A stretch of 64,000 nt of DNA from Gnetum montanum. Taxonomy: Eukaryota > Streptophyta > Gnetopsida > Gnetales > Gnetaceae. The position numbers and the translations under genes were made by a program. Location: positions 673,437 to 737,436 of the forward strand of contig MNCI01023765.1 of assembly GCA_015680685.1 (NCBI GenBank). The letters are read 5' to 3'. The notes beneath the pieces were generated by a model. That model was not told where the DNA came from, searched no databases, and was given only the letters and a program-made list of their open reading frames with translations. Below are positions 34,236 to 46,675 of this stretch, piece by piece (within the stretch, counting starts at the first letter, position 1; the number at the start of each line of letters is the position of its first letter).

Positions 34236-36290
34236 ATGATTATGTTGGGCTAGTGTACTCATGCATTCCCTAGAATAGTCAACACCAATGGGTAGTTTTC
34301 TTGGCTCAATATGATCATTGTTGTGGTCATGGTGGCCCAGATAGCTAGTGTAGGGGGTTGGTATTGAAGATTGACAAGTTTTGGCTTGGTTTTCTACCTT
34401 TCGGAAGTTGAAACTAATGTTTTTGTTGAGGACTATCCTGGGCCAACATAGTTGTTGTAGGCCCCAATGTAGTCACATGAAATAATTACATTACTAGGGT
34501 TCTAGTTTTGGTCTTAAAGATATTATAGCTTCCTAGATTAGCATAGGATCATTTAAGGATTGAATTGCCGATTTGGAGGTTGAATTTATGTAATGGAAAT
34601 GGATTTTATTTTATTTCCCATTTGACTATGTTTCATGTATGGTGCTAACATATCCATGGGGATCTAGGTGTTTGTAGGATTAAAACAAAGTGAAATGGTA
34701 GCTGGATGATGTGGGATAGGATTCTAGGCTTCTTAAGTTAGTTTTAGATAATTTTGAGAGGTATACTACTAGTTGTTATTGCTACAAAATGGGTTCCTAT
34801 TATGACTATGCTAGGTCAGCATAGTCATAGGCCTTCCCAATGTAGTCATTCATGAGAAATGAGTTTTGGTAAGTTTTATAGTCCAATCAACCATGCTAAT
34901 GGATCCTTAGGTTCATGAGTACTTCTAGTTATGGCTTTAGTGTCAAAATTATTAGTTTTGATGATTTCTTGGGTCTTAGAATGGCCAAATAGCTTGGCTA
35001 TGCTGGCATGTAGTTCCTAGTGTAGTTGAGAATTTTTGGATGAAAAGTAATGGATTTTGGCTCATTTCAAAAGGTTTCATGGTCTAAGGATGCTCCAATA
35101 GGATTCTAGATCTTTCTAAGGGTTGATTTTGGCTATTTCTGAGTTGTTTTAGGCTTTTTCCAAGTTGACTATGCTAGGCTACACTAGTAACTACGTTGGC
35201 GCAGTGTAGTCATAGTAGTTTTCAATGTAGTTAAGAAAGTTGGCATGAAAAATAGCAAATTTTGGCTTACTCCCAAGATCTAATAGTCCTAATATGCTCT
35301 GGTAAGGTCCTATAGTTGGAAATGGAATTTTGGTAATTATATTTGGCTTATTTTGGGCTCCAAAATGTGGACTATGTTGGGAAACACTAGTGACTATGCT
35401 AGCCTAGTGTATTCACATCATCCCCATTGTAATTAGGGTTGAAAAAGTAAAGAATACCAAGTTTTATTGCTAAAATTAGCTTTGGTAGGGTTCTAAGACT
35501 TCCACCAATGAATTTTGAGCTATTTGTAACAACTTTTAAATAGTTTTAGATGGACTATGCTGGGCTCTAGTAGACACTATGTTGGCCTAGCATAGTCACC
35601 TAACCCCAACATAGTTGGGGTTGGGAAATGCAAAAAATGGTGAAAAAGGGTAAGTTTCCTGGTCAAACAAGCTTTGACGGGGTTTTAGGATTTACCAAAA
35701 GTGGACTTGGGGTCCTTTGTAGCAATTTTTTATTAATTTTGGGTGGACTACACTGGGCACTAGTAGTGACTATGTTGGTCCAACATAGTCATAGCCTCCC
35801 CAACGTAGTTGGGATTGGACAATGTTCTAGAGGGGAAAACGTGGCAACTGCTATCTTAGGTTTTCGTCCAATTGGGTTTTGAGGTTCTCGAGAAGTGGGT
35901 TTGGCTGAGAAATGACTTGTTTCAGGCTTGCGAGGTGGAGTACACTAAGTTTCCCTAATGACTATGTTGGCCTAGCATAGGCATGCAAGTTCTAGTGTAG
36001 TTAGCTTGAACTATTCATTCCATTTATTTTGTTATAAAAATGAAAATGGAAGTAAAAATAGAAATGGAAATAGAAACGAAAATGGGTTTTTGTGTTTTTC
36101 CTTGTGAATTGCTTTGGGCTTCACTAGTGACTACATTGGCCTAGCGTATGCATGCAATTTCCAACATAGTTATCCTTAACTTGATTTTGATTTTCCATGT
36201 GAACTATTCTAGGCTTTACTAGTGACTACATTGGCCTAGTGTAGGCATGCAATGTCCAACATAGTCAGCCTTAACTGTTTATTTTTTCTT
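34236..36290. repeat. Degenerate tandem array, about 190-bp period, with hairpin cores
   Basis: A core of the form GACTATGYTGGGC...ACTAGTGACTAYGTTGGCCTAGCATAGTC...CCCAACRTAGTTGGG recurs near 34801, 34996, 35164, 35370, 35551, 35743, 35937, 36112 and 36200, about 170-205 bases apart. Within a unit GACTATGTTGG and CCAACATAGTC can pair. The units are very diverged. A small open frame (35628-35882) crosses two units and is not a gene. Confidence 0.65.
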
Positions 36291-37415
36291 TTCCATTCAT
36301 TGGGTTTATGTTATCTATTACATTTCTCAAATCTAGGCTTGTGTGTTGGTTATTTTGGAATTTTGTAAAAATTCCATTGTAGGTTTATGTTATGTATAAT
36401 CATTTTTGGTGTCACTTGGGCTTTGGGTTTTGTCTTCGTTAAGGTATGAATGTTATTTCCCATGAATTTCATAGGTTTTCAACTTTTTTTCACCTAGAAG
36501 GCAACACCACTTATGAATTTTTTTCTAAGGAATGAGCTATGTTTTTAAATTTTTTAAGGCTATGAGGTTATTTTCTACTATTTTTTGGTCAACTATATTT
36601 TTTAACCACTTGATTTTGCCTTACAGATAATGTATTATGGTTGTTTTCATCAGGTTGTGTCAAGTGGGTTTTCTGTTTTTGGCTATTTTTGGTATAAATT
36701 TGGTATTTTTTCTACGATGAACGGTTATGAATTTTTGAGTTTTAATGTTATGGATGTTTCATTAATGATTCAAGGATTATAATAATTTTAAAATCATTGA
36801 ATTTGGATGAATGACTTGTTTTTGGTGAGTGTTTTCACCAAATCACATGAAATGGGGTTTTGGTCATGATGGTCATGGTTATGAAAATTTTGTAATTTTT
36901 TTAAAAAATAATAAATAATTTTTAATTTTCCTTTTATGGAAATGTATTTCATGGTTTTACAAGTCCAATGGATGTGGAATCATTGAATTTTGTTGAGTGC
37001 TTAATTTTTTATGGTCATTTTGAAATCATGGTTTTGAAGTTGTTACATACTTACCCCTGTTAAGATGGGCAACGTTGGTACTTTTAAAATTTTTTCATCA
37101 ACATCCCATGTTCCTAGGAATAGACTGAAGTGTTGGAAAAGGTTTGGAAGTGGTTTTAATCAAATTAATTTTTTAAAAAATAATTTTTAGCAATGATTTC
37201 CTATGGATGTTTTTCTTAGTTTTGATGTTGTTGTTCTATTTTGTGGAATTTTGATTTATGGCCTTGGGTTGTGTTTTGAGTTTTTCTAAGCATGAAATTC
37301 AACATGGAAACCAAAATCCTAGTTTTACACTATCATTTCCATGTTTTTGATTGTAAACTATTATTTTGTAGGCCATAAGGTTGTAAAATAAGTTGCAAAT
37401 AGGCTATAGATGTTT
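36291..37415. other. T-rich interval, nothing recognised
   Basis: This is strongly T-rich sequence with runs such as TTTTTTAAAAAATA. I see no open frame or motif worth naming. Confidence 0.4.
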
Positions 37416-37510
37416 GCTAGTTTAAAGCCATGGTGGGGCATATGATGTTTGCCAATTTAAGGCCATGGTAGACCATGATGTTGCTAGTTTTAGGCCTTAG
37501 TGGGCTAGGG
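37416..37510 (-). repeat. Cluster of the GGCCTNA motif
   Basis: Three adjacent variants of TTGCTAGTTTTAGGCCTTAG / CCAATTTAAGGCCATGGTAG lie at 37418, 37457 and 37486. They follow the protease-linker remnant in its direction of reading, the same place as the clusters at 53075-53105 and 62546-62660. Confidence 0.6.
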
Positions 37511-37519
37511 ACCATACTT

Positions 37520-38403
37520 GCCAAGTAAGTATGGGATGCTCTCAAAAGAGCATATAAGGCTAAAACCAACCATGAAGCATGATGTAATGTTGCAAAAGTA
37601 AACAAATGACCATTAATAAAAGAAGTGATAAGGTGTTTACTATGAAATCTTTGTTTGACTTTTGAGAGATCAAGGAATCCTTTTGACACAATTTTCTTAT
37701 TAATCATGGTGAGTTGTATACATTTTTGTTGGTTACTTCATGTCATAGAGTTGATGTTACTAGCATTGTTATTGTCTTTGTTGTTGGTGGTCCTAGTTTG
37801 AGTATTGGGAATTTGATCTTGGAACTTCACCTTTGAACCTTAGTTGATGTTGACATAGTAAATTGAAGGTAGTAGCATGTTGTCTCCACAAATAACAATT
37901 TCCCCTCCCTCGTAGGGCAAGTAAATCTCTTGATGTATAGGGAATGAGATTGTGCAAAGCTTAGATAACCATGGACTTCCTATGATTAAGTTGAATCTAG
38001 GTATCTCCTTGACCACTAGGAAGTTAGTAGATGTAGGAAATTTCTCACTAGCCACAAAATCCAAGGGGATGGAACCTCGCATTGCTACTCATGAGCCATT
38101 AAATGACTTAAGTGTTGAGGTAGTGATGTCTTGGATATTCTCTGGTAAGCCTAACTTATCAATAATGGAATATGGTATCATATTATTTGCTGCCCCATCA
38201 TCTACATGAACATGATGGACCTTGTATTTGCCAACATGTATGGTGATAAGGAGAGGAGTAGATACCACTTCTCTATTTTGAGAGTCAATCTTTACTTCAC
38301 TATCACAAGAGGTGAGCATGGGTTGATGCCCATTTTCGCTAAGTGGATTTTGTTTAATGATAAAGGGAATTAACTCTTTGTTGGTGGGCATGTCTTTGCT
38401 CAT
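37520..38403 (-). pseudogene. Retrotransposon aspartic protease fragment (gag-pol), copy 1
   Basis: From 38403 leftward, one frame encodes PLLITIHVGKYKVHHVHVDD, then GAANNMIPYSIIDKLGLPEN and STLKSFNGS. A TGA follows where the relative at 53856-54065 has Trp. The same frame continues with MRGSIPLDFVASEKFPTSTN and FNLIIGSPWLSKL (38082-37840). DDGAANN fits the D-x-G-A active site of retropepsins (residues 68-71 of the open stretch), and FNLIIGxPWL is the usual following element. The linker reads GFLDLSKVKQRFHSKHLI near 37640, like 62220-62260. No RT follows; the GGCCTNA cluster comes next. It is truncated on the right, at about 38411, by a family-C LTR fragment, so gag is missing. Confidence 0.8.
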
Positions 38404-38411
38404 AGGAATAG

Positions 38412-39055
38412 AGGTGGAATTGGATATTTTGGGGCCTAGACACCACTCTCATGATTGTTACAGATTGGTGTCAATTTGTAGGTGTTAGTGGTTATTCATT
38501 CTTAATGTAGTTTCCATTTATAGTAATTTTGGAATATTGTATCCATAAAAATCCATTCATTTACTATAAATAGTAAATAAGCTTTCATGAATATGCTAGC
38601 ATCATCCTTATTATGTTGAATCCCAACTACGCTGAAGTTGCTGGAACATGTAGTCAACTCTAATGTTGGGAAATGTTGCATATTCCATTGTTCTAGTGTT
38701 CTAAAAATGTTGCAATTGTTGAAAACTTGGGATGACTATGCTGGAGTTGGGAGATTGGGAATGGAAAATTCCAAAAATTACATCTATGTTGGGAAGGTAG
38801 ATGGTTCCAGCGTAGTTGAGGCTATATCCCAACAAAATCCCATGAAAATACCAAATTTGGCCATTCCTAAGGCATTTTCAGTCTTTCCAAGTCCAAATAT
38901 AGACATGAGGTATCTTTTTCCACTTGGAAAGTGAGGCGACAACAACGTCTAAGGCATTTTTCAGCTTGAAAAATTAAAAGTATGCAAGATTTTACCTCAT
39001 GAGTACAAATCTCACATTTACAATTAGGTCTTGCCTCAAGTTGAAAAAGAAGTTT
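38412..39055 (+). repeat. Family-C LTR fragment, copy c
   Basis: It is homologous to 29302-29955 (GGTGGAATTGGATATTTTGG ... TCTTGCCTCAAGTT). The first roughly 670 bases of the LTR, as seen in copy a, are absent, so it is a 5'-truncated copy. Confidence 0.7.
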
Positions 39056-39409
39056 TCAGTAAGCTAAATGGCACCTAGGTGTCCATATTCTAGTCTTGCA
39101 CATGAACAATAAGCACATTAAGTGGCACTTGTATGATAAAATAATTAAATAATGTAAAATAATGCAAAGATAGGGCAAAACAAAGTTAAGTAAGGTTAAA
39201 GCATAATGAAACAAGGCTAAACTAAGCATAGTATTGTAGATGGCCAAACATGGTCATATGCTACTAGTTTTAGGCCTTAGCATGCCATGGTAGGGATCTA
39301 TTTGACTTGGTAGCATCATTATAATGTTGTGATAATCTTCGAGGCTAAGAATTAGCAAGCTTGAACTAAGTTCCACTTTCTTAAACTTTCATACATTGTG
39401 GTCATGTGC
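39056..39409. other. Spacer with one GGCCTTAG motif
   Basis: CTAGTTTTAGGCCTTAGCAT at 39263 is a member of the dispersed motif. Nothing else is recognised. Confidence 0.4.
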
Positions 39410-40830
39410 TACCTAGTGTAGGGAACTGGTATGCTAGCATATGAAATTAAAAAATGTGATTTCTAGGTGCTCTAGATTCAATTTTGGGCATTCCCAAGTT
39501 CTCATGACAACTTCCTAGGGCTGAGGAGGGTTTGGATACCTCAAATGGTTAATTTAAGCTCATTTTGAGTCAAAGGAAAGGTAGCTTATGGTTCTTATGT
39601 TGGACTTGATAGTTTTTACACTAGCTAGTGTATTTCCATTAGGGAACTAGTGTACTTATTATGAAATTTAGTTCTAGAGGCTTCTTTTGACCTTTTTTTT
39701 GGGCATCAGGGCCTTTGGATGTCAAGACAATGGCCCAAGAGAAGAGATAAACTAATTTTGGTGTTGACTTGACTTGAGAAGGTCATCACCAACTACCACC
39801 CTTTGATTTGTATGCTAGCTAATGTATAAAAATTGGTTCTTAGCATATTTTTATGGGAAGAATTGTTTCATAGATTATCAAACTTGGAGTTTTAGCTACA
39901 TCATGCTTCTAGGGTAGTGCAAGGGTCTCAGTGTCAAAAAATGACTATTTTGAGATCCAAATTAGTCAACCAAAGTATTAATGATAGTTTTTACACTACA
40001 AATACATTGGCTAGCATATTTTTCCTAGTGTCTTAGAGTATAAGTAAGAAAAAATAAACTTTCCATAAATAACTAAGGTCAAATAATATTTGGCTTCTAG
40101 CTTCAGGATCTCAAGGTTCTCCACTTAAATTCTAAGTAATTTGGGATGTTAAAAGCTTGTCCAAACTATTAACCAAACCATTTACACATTATGTAGCATA
40201 TTTCTCTAGGTTCCTAGCATAAAAACTAAGTCTTAACAATTTGGGATGGTCATTCGACTTGATTTATTGTCTTCTGAGGTTACTAGTATTTATGGTTAGG
40301 GTTTAGTGATTGGAATGAGGTATTTTCAGGTCATTTTAACTATTAGAAGTATTGTTCTTGATTTTTATGCTAGGCCATATGATAGCCAACATATTTCCTC
40401 TACAATACAAGTGTAAAAATTAGGAATTAACCAGTTTCAACTCATTTTGACTTAGCTTTTGATGTTTTGTAGCTATTGGAGGTTCCTGCTAGGGTTTAGG
40501 ATTGAGTTTAACAATTTGGAAGGTCACCCAAGGTTTCATTTGAGTAATTTATCATTTTTTCTCTCATAAATACCCTATATAGCATATTTTTTCCACATTC
40601 CCAATGTAAAAACCCTTAAGTAAATTTTTTTAGGTGTTTCAGGCTATCTTCTAGTACTTAGAGGTCTCCTGGTAACTATGCCTAGGGTTTTGGTGTGGAA
40701 TGAAATTTTGTTGATCACCATGAATCAAGGATGGACTAACAAAGATGTAATTTACTAGTGGTTGAAGCTTGTAACTTGTCCCATGGCTTGCATGCTTTGC
40801 TAGGCCTAATTTCCTAGCATAAAAATGTGT
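39410..40830. repeat. Second degenerate array, about 195-bp period
   Basis: A core like GCTAGCATATTTTTCCTAGT...CTAGCATAAAAA recurs near 39413, 39622, 39810, 40003, 40183, 40368, 40569 and 40797, spaced 180-230 bases. Between cores the sequence is AT-rich and diverged. The CCTAGYRTAAAAA element also occurs inside family-C LTR b (26550-26720), which hints at shared origin. Confidence 0.6.
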
Positions 40831-41379
40831 TAAAGCTTTCAATCCCAGCGTATTGGGATTTTTCATGCTTTACTTTGTTAGTGTCCTGTGGGGCCCACCC
40901 AAGGATAAAAGGTTTTCCAAGTGAAAATCTCAAAAAAATACAATGTAATTATGAATTTCCTCTTGTGAACATCAAGTTCACTGGATGTGAGGTAGGTGTT
41001 TTAAGAGTAGTGGTTCCCATTTCAACACATAAGTACATGGAAAATCCAAGCATTAACACTTTAGTGCACTTAACCTTTCCAAGCTTGGTTTTTGGAAGAG
41101 GTATCACTTGAGAGAAAGGCTATGGTGAATTTTTGATTCAAGGTTTGGTAGTTGAAAGTGTATTTTCACTCTTCTCCCACCCCAAGGATAGCGTAGTTGT
41201 AGAATGATTGAAGATTCAGCTCCCATTTTGCAAGATGTCAAGGAGGAGGGGGTCAACTTGAAAAATATCCATATTGGAGGAGGTGGATGAGGCTACTAAG
41301 GTCATATCCTAGCTATTCAATCCTTTCATTAGTGAGGGCTTGTCAACCATGATAGCTAGGTACCCATCTTTCATTGTTT
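40831..41379 (+). other. Possible first exon region of ORF-X
   Basis: A short open stretch from ATG at 41204 (MIEDSAPILQDVKEEGVNLK NIHIGGG, ending near 41285) has better coding character than its surroundings and is on the same strand as the exons that start near 42740. A 94-codon open frame at 40827-41111 has no recognisable motif. The link to ORF-X is a guess. Confidence 0.25.
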
Positions 41380-42739
41380 TTTTTTTTACTAATTTTTACT
41401 ATAATGTGAATGCATTTTCTATTGCCTAGGCTTGTTTTTGTGGAAATTTTTGTTTTTTTCTTATGTAAAATCTTTGATTTATGTTGTATGGATACATTAA
41501 AATTGTGATTTTGGCTTTAGGGAACTTTTCTACAAAATTTTGAATTTTCTTCAGCCCATTCTATGTGTTTGGACCCTAATTTTGCTACAAAAAGCCAAAA
41601 TTTGGAATTTTTGATAAGGTTATGATGCATGATTTGACATGTTGGAGTCTATGGGGCTATTCTTTAAGGTTTAATAATTATACTAGAGGTGGAATCATTA
41701 TTGTTTGAGCCTTGGTTAATTTTTTATGATATTTTTTGTAGACCAATGCATAGCGTTTTTAATGTTTCCCTTGATTTTTTCTTCCAAAAATTGATAGTGT
41801 TGGCTTACTTAGGAAATTTTTCTAGCAATGTTCCAACACCCTGGGGATTTCTAGGATAGTGTAGAAGGGATTTTCATAGGATTTGAAATTTTTAAAAGTT
41901 TTTCTACAATTTCCCAAAGGTTTTACTCTAATCGTTTCACTGCGAACTAGTTTTTTTCTTCAGAAAAAAATCAAGAAAATTTGGTTTACAATTTGAATTT
42001 TTTAGGCCTATTGGTGAAGAATTGGTATGGAATTTGAGTTCATTTATATTTTTTTGCAATTTTTAGAGTTAGAAGAAATTTTTTTAGAATTCTTTCATTA
42101 ATTTTCTTAGCCATGTGAACTACCCTATATAGTTGTAGTTTTAGTTCTTGAGCCTATAAGTTTCCTAGCTTGTGTTGGTAGTGTTAGTTATTTTGTGTGT
42201 GTTTTGGACTATGTCCAAGGTCTCTAAAGGTAATTTACATAATTTATGAGAGTGTTGAACAACTTTTTTTATTTTTTGAGATTTTTTTCTAGCTCTTCCA
42301 AAATTTTTTCTATAGTTGTTTCATTGTAAACTGGTCTTCCTTGCAAAAATTTTAGTCAATTTAAGTTTAGATTTTAATTCAATTATAGTTATTGGAGAAT
42401 TGTTAGAATAGGTTGTAATTTTTTACAGGCTTGTTCTCATTGTTTATAATTTTCAACAATATTTTTTGAAATTTTCTATGTAGTTTTCTTAACTATGGGA
42501 TTACCTTCATCAATTATAGTTTTTAGGCTACTTGGTCAATACTTGGTTTTTGTAAAAATGTTAACTGGCTTAATATTATTTTTTTGTTATGTTTAGAGTT
42601 AATGATTTTGGGTATTTTGTGTATACTTATGTAATTTTGTGTGGCAATGTTGACATTACACTTGCTATTTTTATTTTAGTGTTGTTAAATTTTGTTCATT
42701 ATTATCTTGTGTTTTAATAATTGTATTATTGATTATGCA
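41380..42739. other. T-rich interval, intron-like or spacer
   Basis: This is very T-rich on the plus strand without open frames, compatible with a long plant intron but without proof. Confidence 0.3.
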
Positions 42740-45700
42740 GAAAATTTTTGAAGCCTATCTTAATGTCTTGGAACTAGTTGGGTTTTGTTGCATAGATGTG
42801 CCTACATAAAATAGTTTATCTCCCAACATGGTTCTTGATCATGGCTCTCTATAATTTAGGCCTAGGGCCAATGAGTTCTTAGCATATTTGCTTGAGAATG
42901 TTAGTGTGATTATGTGGTCACACTTGGCAATTGATATTGTAACTATTATAGTACACATACTTCTACCAAGATCTGCTAGTCACATTGTCAAATTCATGGT
43001 GGATAATCCTAGTAGTCAAGTAGAAGTTGACTGGCAAGATTATTCATACACACTAGGGACATGCCAATTATCCCAAATTTGGGATATGCCTAACTTTGCT
43101 TAGTATAAAATAAAAAACACCTTAATGGTAGGCCACTGAATCAACATTTTATTTTTGAATCCTCCTAGCATCTTCTACCTTTTACAAGTGTAAGCTCCAT
43201 CCTAATTTTTTTTATTTATTATCATATTTTCATTAGGCTATTAGCTTTAATGATTTCTTGTGTTCACATGTTGTAGGAATAAGGTGCATGATGGAGGATT
43301 GATCAAGATTAACCAAATCCTATTTATTGTACACACAACCTTGGAAGCTTTTGCACAAGGGCCAACTATGAGACTCATGGTGTTGCAAAAGCTAAAGGAT
43401 GAGTTTAGCAAGTATACCTTACAATTTTTTTAAGTCTACCATAAGTTTTTGGCCACCAAAATGCTCACACTTGGTGGGGTCTCCAAGAATTGGACATACA
43501 TGCACTTGTCATTTCCAAGACTCTTACATTGCCTAAGCCAAGTAAGTAATTTTTTCTTGTACTTTTTGTTCATGTAATGTCAACATTTTCTAGTTGTCTT
43601 ACTTTGTGGTTACTTTGGCCTTAATTAGTTAATTGGTTTCAACTATGTAGTTATAAACCTAGTTTTAATTTATTATGTTTATTATTTTATATTTTATTTT
43701 TGTATGATCTACCTATGCTGAAGGGTAATAGGATTTTCACATTGGGTTGTAGGTCCTATGCCTTAATCTACCATTGCTATGACCACCTGAGGATATGAAG
43801 AAGAGAAGCTGATTCTTAAGTGGGGTGAAGTAGACTCAACAGAGGAGTGGTTGGCAAGTAAGGCACCTAGGTAGATCTAACTAAGGATTGTCGATGTAGG
43901 TTTGCTTAATTTGTTAATGCTTCCTAGCCCATCAATGCCTACTACAGAGATGGTGAATGTAATTGAATTATTTAACAAAGGAGTAAAATAATTCATCTCT
44001 CATGTTCATGGTGTGTGTTACCTTGAGCACCAATGAATCCACGTTTAGTAACCTCTTTGGTGTGCCTTCTAAAAGCATAAAGGTTTCCACAAAATCAGGA
44101 AAAGAGGTGAGCCATAGAGAGGAGGTTGAGGAGTGGCTTAATTCTCATGGTAGAGGAGGATTGACCTTAGATCAATGTAAGGTATTAGAGGCCAACGAGA
44201 TGTAACTTCTATTCCACTCTAGAGCATTTCCCTTTCACAAAAGAAGATCCTTGGTAGTCGGCAAGCTTAGAGCATGAAGAAGGTTCTCATCAAGGGCACT
44301 AAGTTCAACTAGGTTTCATTCTTGGTCTTTGGGCTATAGGAAGAGATTTAAAAATTTTGCAATAACCCTGATATGATATGTCATATGCACTTTACATTTT
44401 TCATTGCATATCTAAGAAGGTTTGCAAAATTCATGGTGGTCAAGATGGATGTAAATTGGATGAGTTATGATCCCTTCCAATTTTCCAAGCCTTAGGTCAA
44501 ACACATCGTTTTGATTATGCAAGTTCAAGATCCACTAGTTGAAGATATTGAAGAATTGATATTAGTGACCACTAGAAAATTGAGTGGTTCACATTGTTCT
44601 TACCGTGAAAACATGAGGGAAGAACCCCATAGTTCCCATGGGGCTGTTAAGAGAGCCAAAGAAGTATGTGTAGATGTTGATAGTGTATCTAAGACAAAGT
44701 TAAAAAGGCCATGAGTTGAGGAAAAAATTCCTATTGTTGAACAACCATCAGAAAGAAGATATCCCTTAGGTTTAACAAGGCCCATCATATTATTTTAAGT
44801 TTGTTTTATATTCATTTTTGCTTCTTGTTTCTTTTGTCATTATATATATATGTTTTTATAATTATGTTATATTTATTTAGATAAAATTTGCTAACTTATC
44901 CTATGTTTAATCTTTGCAATTCTTGTAGGGAAGCAATAAGAATTGGCAACTTAGGTAGTGGTAGAGGTAGAGCAAGTATGCTAAGAAAAGAAAGCACTAA
45001 GGTAGTAGGAAGAAGATAAAAGAATATCCAATAAAGCATTAAATGCCTTGGATGCTATGTTTGAAGATTTTTCATTTGATGATGAACCTACTGTTAACAT
45101 CCCACATTGTCTTCTAGGTACTTATTCATTTTAGTTTATGCATTTTATTTTAATTTTATGTCAAAAATTTATTTTAATTTTTTAATTATGTTGATTTTTA
45201 TATTTTTAATAGTGCTTGAACCTCTTATAGAGGCATCCATCACCATGTTTCATTTGAATCTTGGGTTGAGGTTTTAGACAAGATCAAGTTCATGCAAGGT
45301 ATGATAGAAGATATGGTTAATCGGTTGCAACAAATAGCTCCCGATGTTAATAAAAATAGTTAGAATATTTTGTCTTAAGTTTTTTATTATTTATACATAT
45401 TTATATATTTTGTTTAACATTTTTATGACTTTCTATGTTTTACGCTTATAGAATTTTAGTGGTTTAAAGCATTCTTCATTGTTATTATTTTTTGTTTCTT
45501 ATTCTTTTTTATGTGTATATTTATATATTTTTGTTTTTATGGTGGTTATTGTAGTGTCCAAGGTAAGATGGGATCTTGAGCATGACGATGAACTTAATGA
45601 GTTACCTACATTGCCATTTGATGTGGAAAATGTTTCATGAATGTTATATGAAGGGATCACTAAGTGTGCCTTCTCATGTGCTAGGACTTCTTGGGAGTGC

Positions 45701-46560
45701 TAACACTTCAATGAATTCCTATGGGAGAGGGTTGTGATCTTAGAAAGAGAAAAAAAGTAGTAGAAAGCTAAAATTAGGGATTTTAGATATCACAAGGAGT
45801 TTATAGAGGCTTGTGTAGCTAATAGAGACTCCTTGCATACTAAGGAGATTAAATGGTCATACTAGTGGAGTGTCATCCATGGGAAAGTTGGTCTAGCTAG
45901 GAGCAACATTGTAAAGGACATGCAGATGGAATTATTGTTGAGTAAGATTAGAGACTAGAGGGATCACTCTACTTGGGTTTTTAAGTGAGATAAGAAACAA
46001 AATAACCACAAGTAATAGTACAATGTAGAAAAATAAAGCTACCTCAAGTGGTTCCAGTAGAAGGTTTTGAAGAGTCAAAAGCTTGAAATGTTTGTGTAAA
46101 AAATAAATGAAGAGGATGCTTTCAAGCTATTCAAAGGCTCTATAGTAGTATCTAATTTTATTTTTCTTTAGATCACTACTACTTTCAGAGAGGCTACTAT
46201 TGCCTCCCTTTCCTGAGAGCCTCTAGAGTGGACCGATGTTGAGAGGAGGAACATCTTAATAGGGCTAACATGAGTAAAGAGAAACTTCTTTATAGGATGG
46301 AGACTAGTCTTCTAAACATTCCTTAAGAAGGCCTTACTTCAGAATCTCCAAAGGTTTCTTTGAGAGTTTTCACTTTAACATTTTTTTTAGTTTGTATTAT
46401 GTCTGTTTTTGTTTTGGATATAACAACTACTAATTAATTTTTTTGTTTTATGTTTTTATTGTGATTAGGCTTCAGGTAATGGTAATGGCCCTAGTGGTCA
46501 TGTTGCTGATGATGTTTCTCCTCCTCTAGTTTTGCCATGGGCATGTGAATCTTGTCATAT
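42740..46560 (+). pseudogene. ORF-X, multi-exon gene-like remnant of unknown function
   Basis: Coding-like segments alternate with T-rich segments that have plant-type splice signals. Suggested exons: 42740-43199, 43277-43541, 43753-about 44798, 44929-45118, 45213-about 45299, 45555-about 46370, 46469-about 46550. The clearest donors are GTAAGTAA at 43542 and GTACTTATTC at 45119; acceptors such as TTGTAG end at 43276, 43752, 44928 and 45554. Exon 6 encodes KEFIEACVANRDSLHTKEIK, then VIHGKVGLAR, MQMELLLSKIRD, DAFKLFKGSIVVSNF and WTDVERRNILIGL. These match the minus-strand copy at 62970-64000 residue by residue, and the last intron and the GNGNGPSG exon are conserved too. Several stops make this copy non-functional. 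I do not recognise the domain. It lies opposite in sense to the gag-protease at 53.4-56.7 kb. Alternative: a host gene captured by, or flanking, the elements. Confidence 0.5.
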
Positions 46561-46675
46561 TTTTAGTTATTTTAGTTATGGTGTTGATTTTATTATTTTT
46601 TATTTCATAGTGAAACTAAGGCTACATGCCACTTTATTATTCATTTTTTTTATTTTTAGTATTTTTATTACACAG

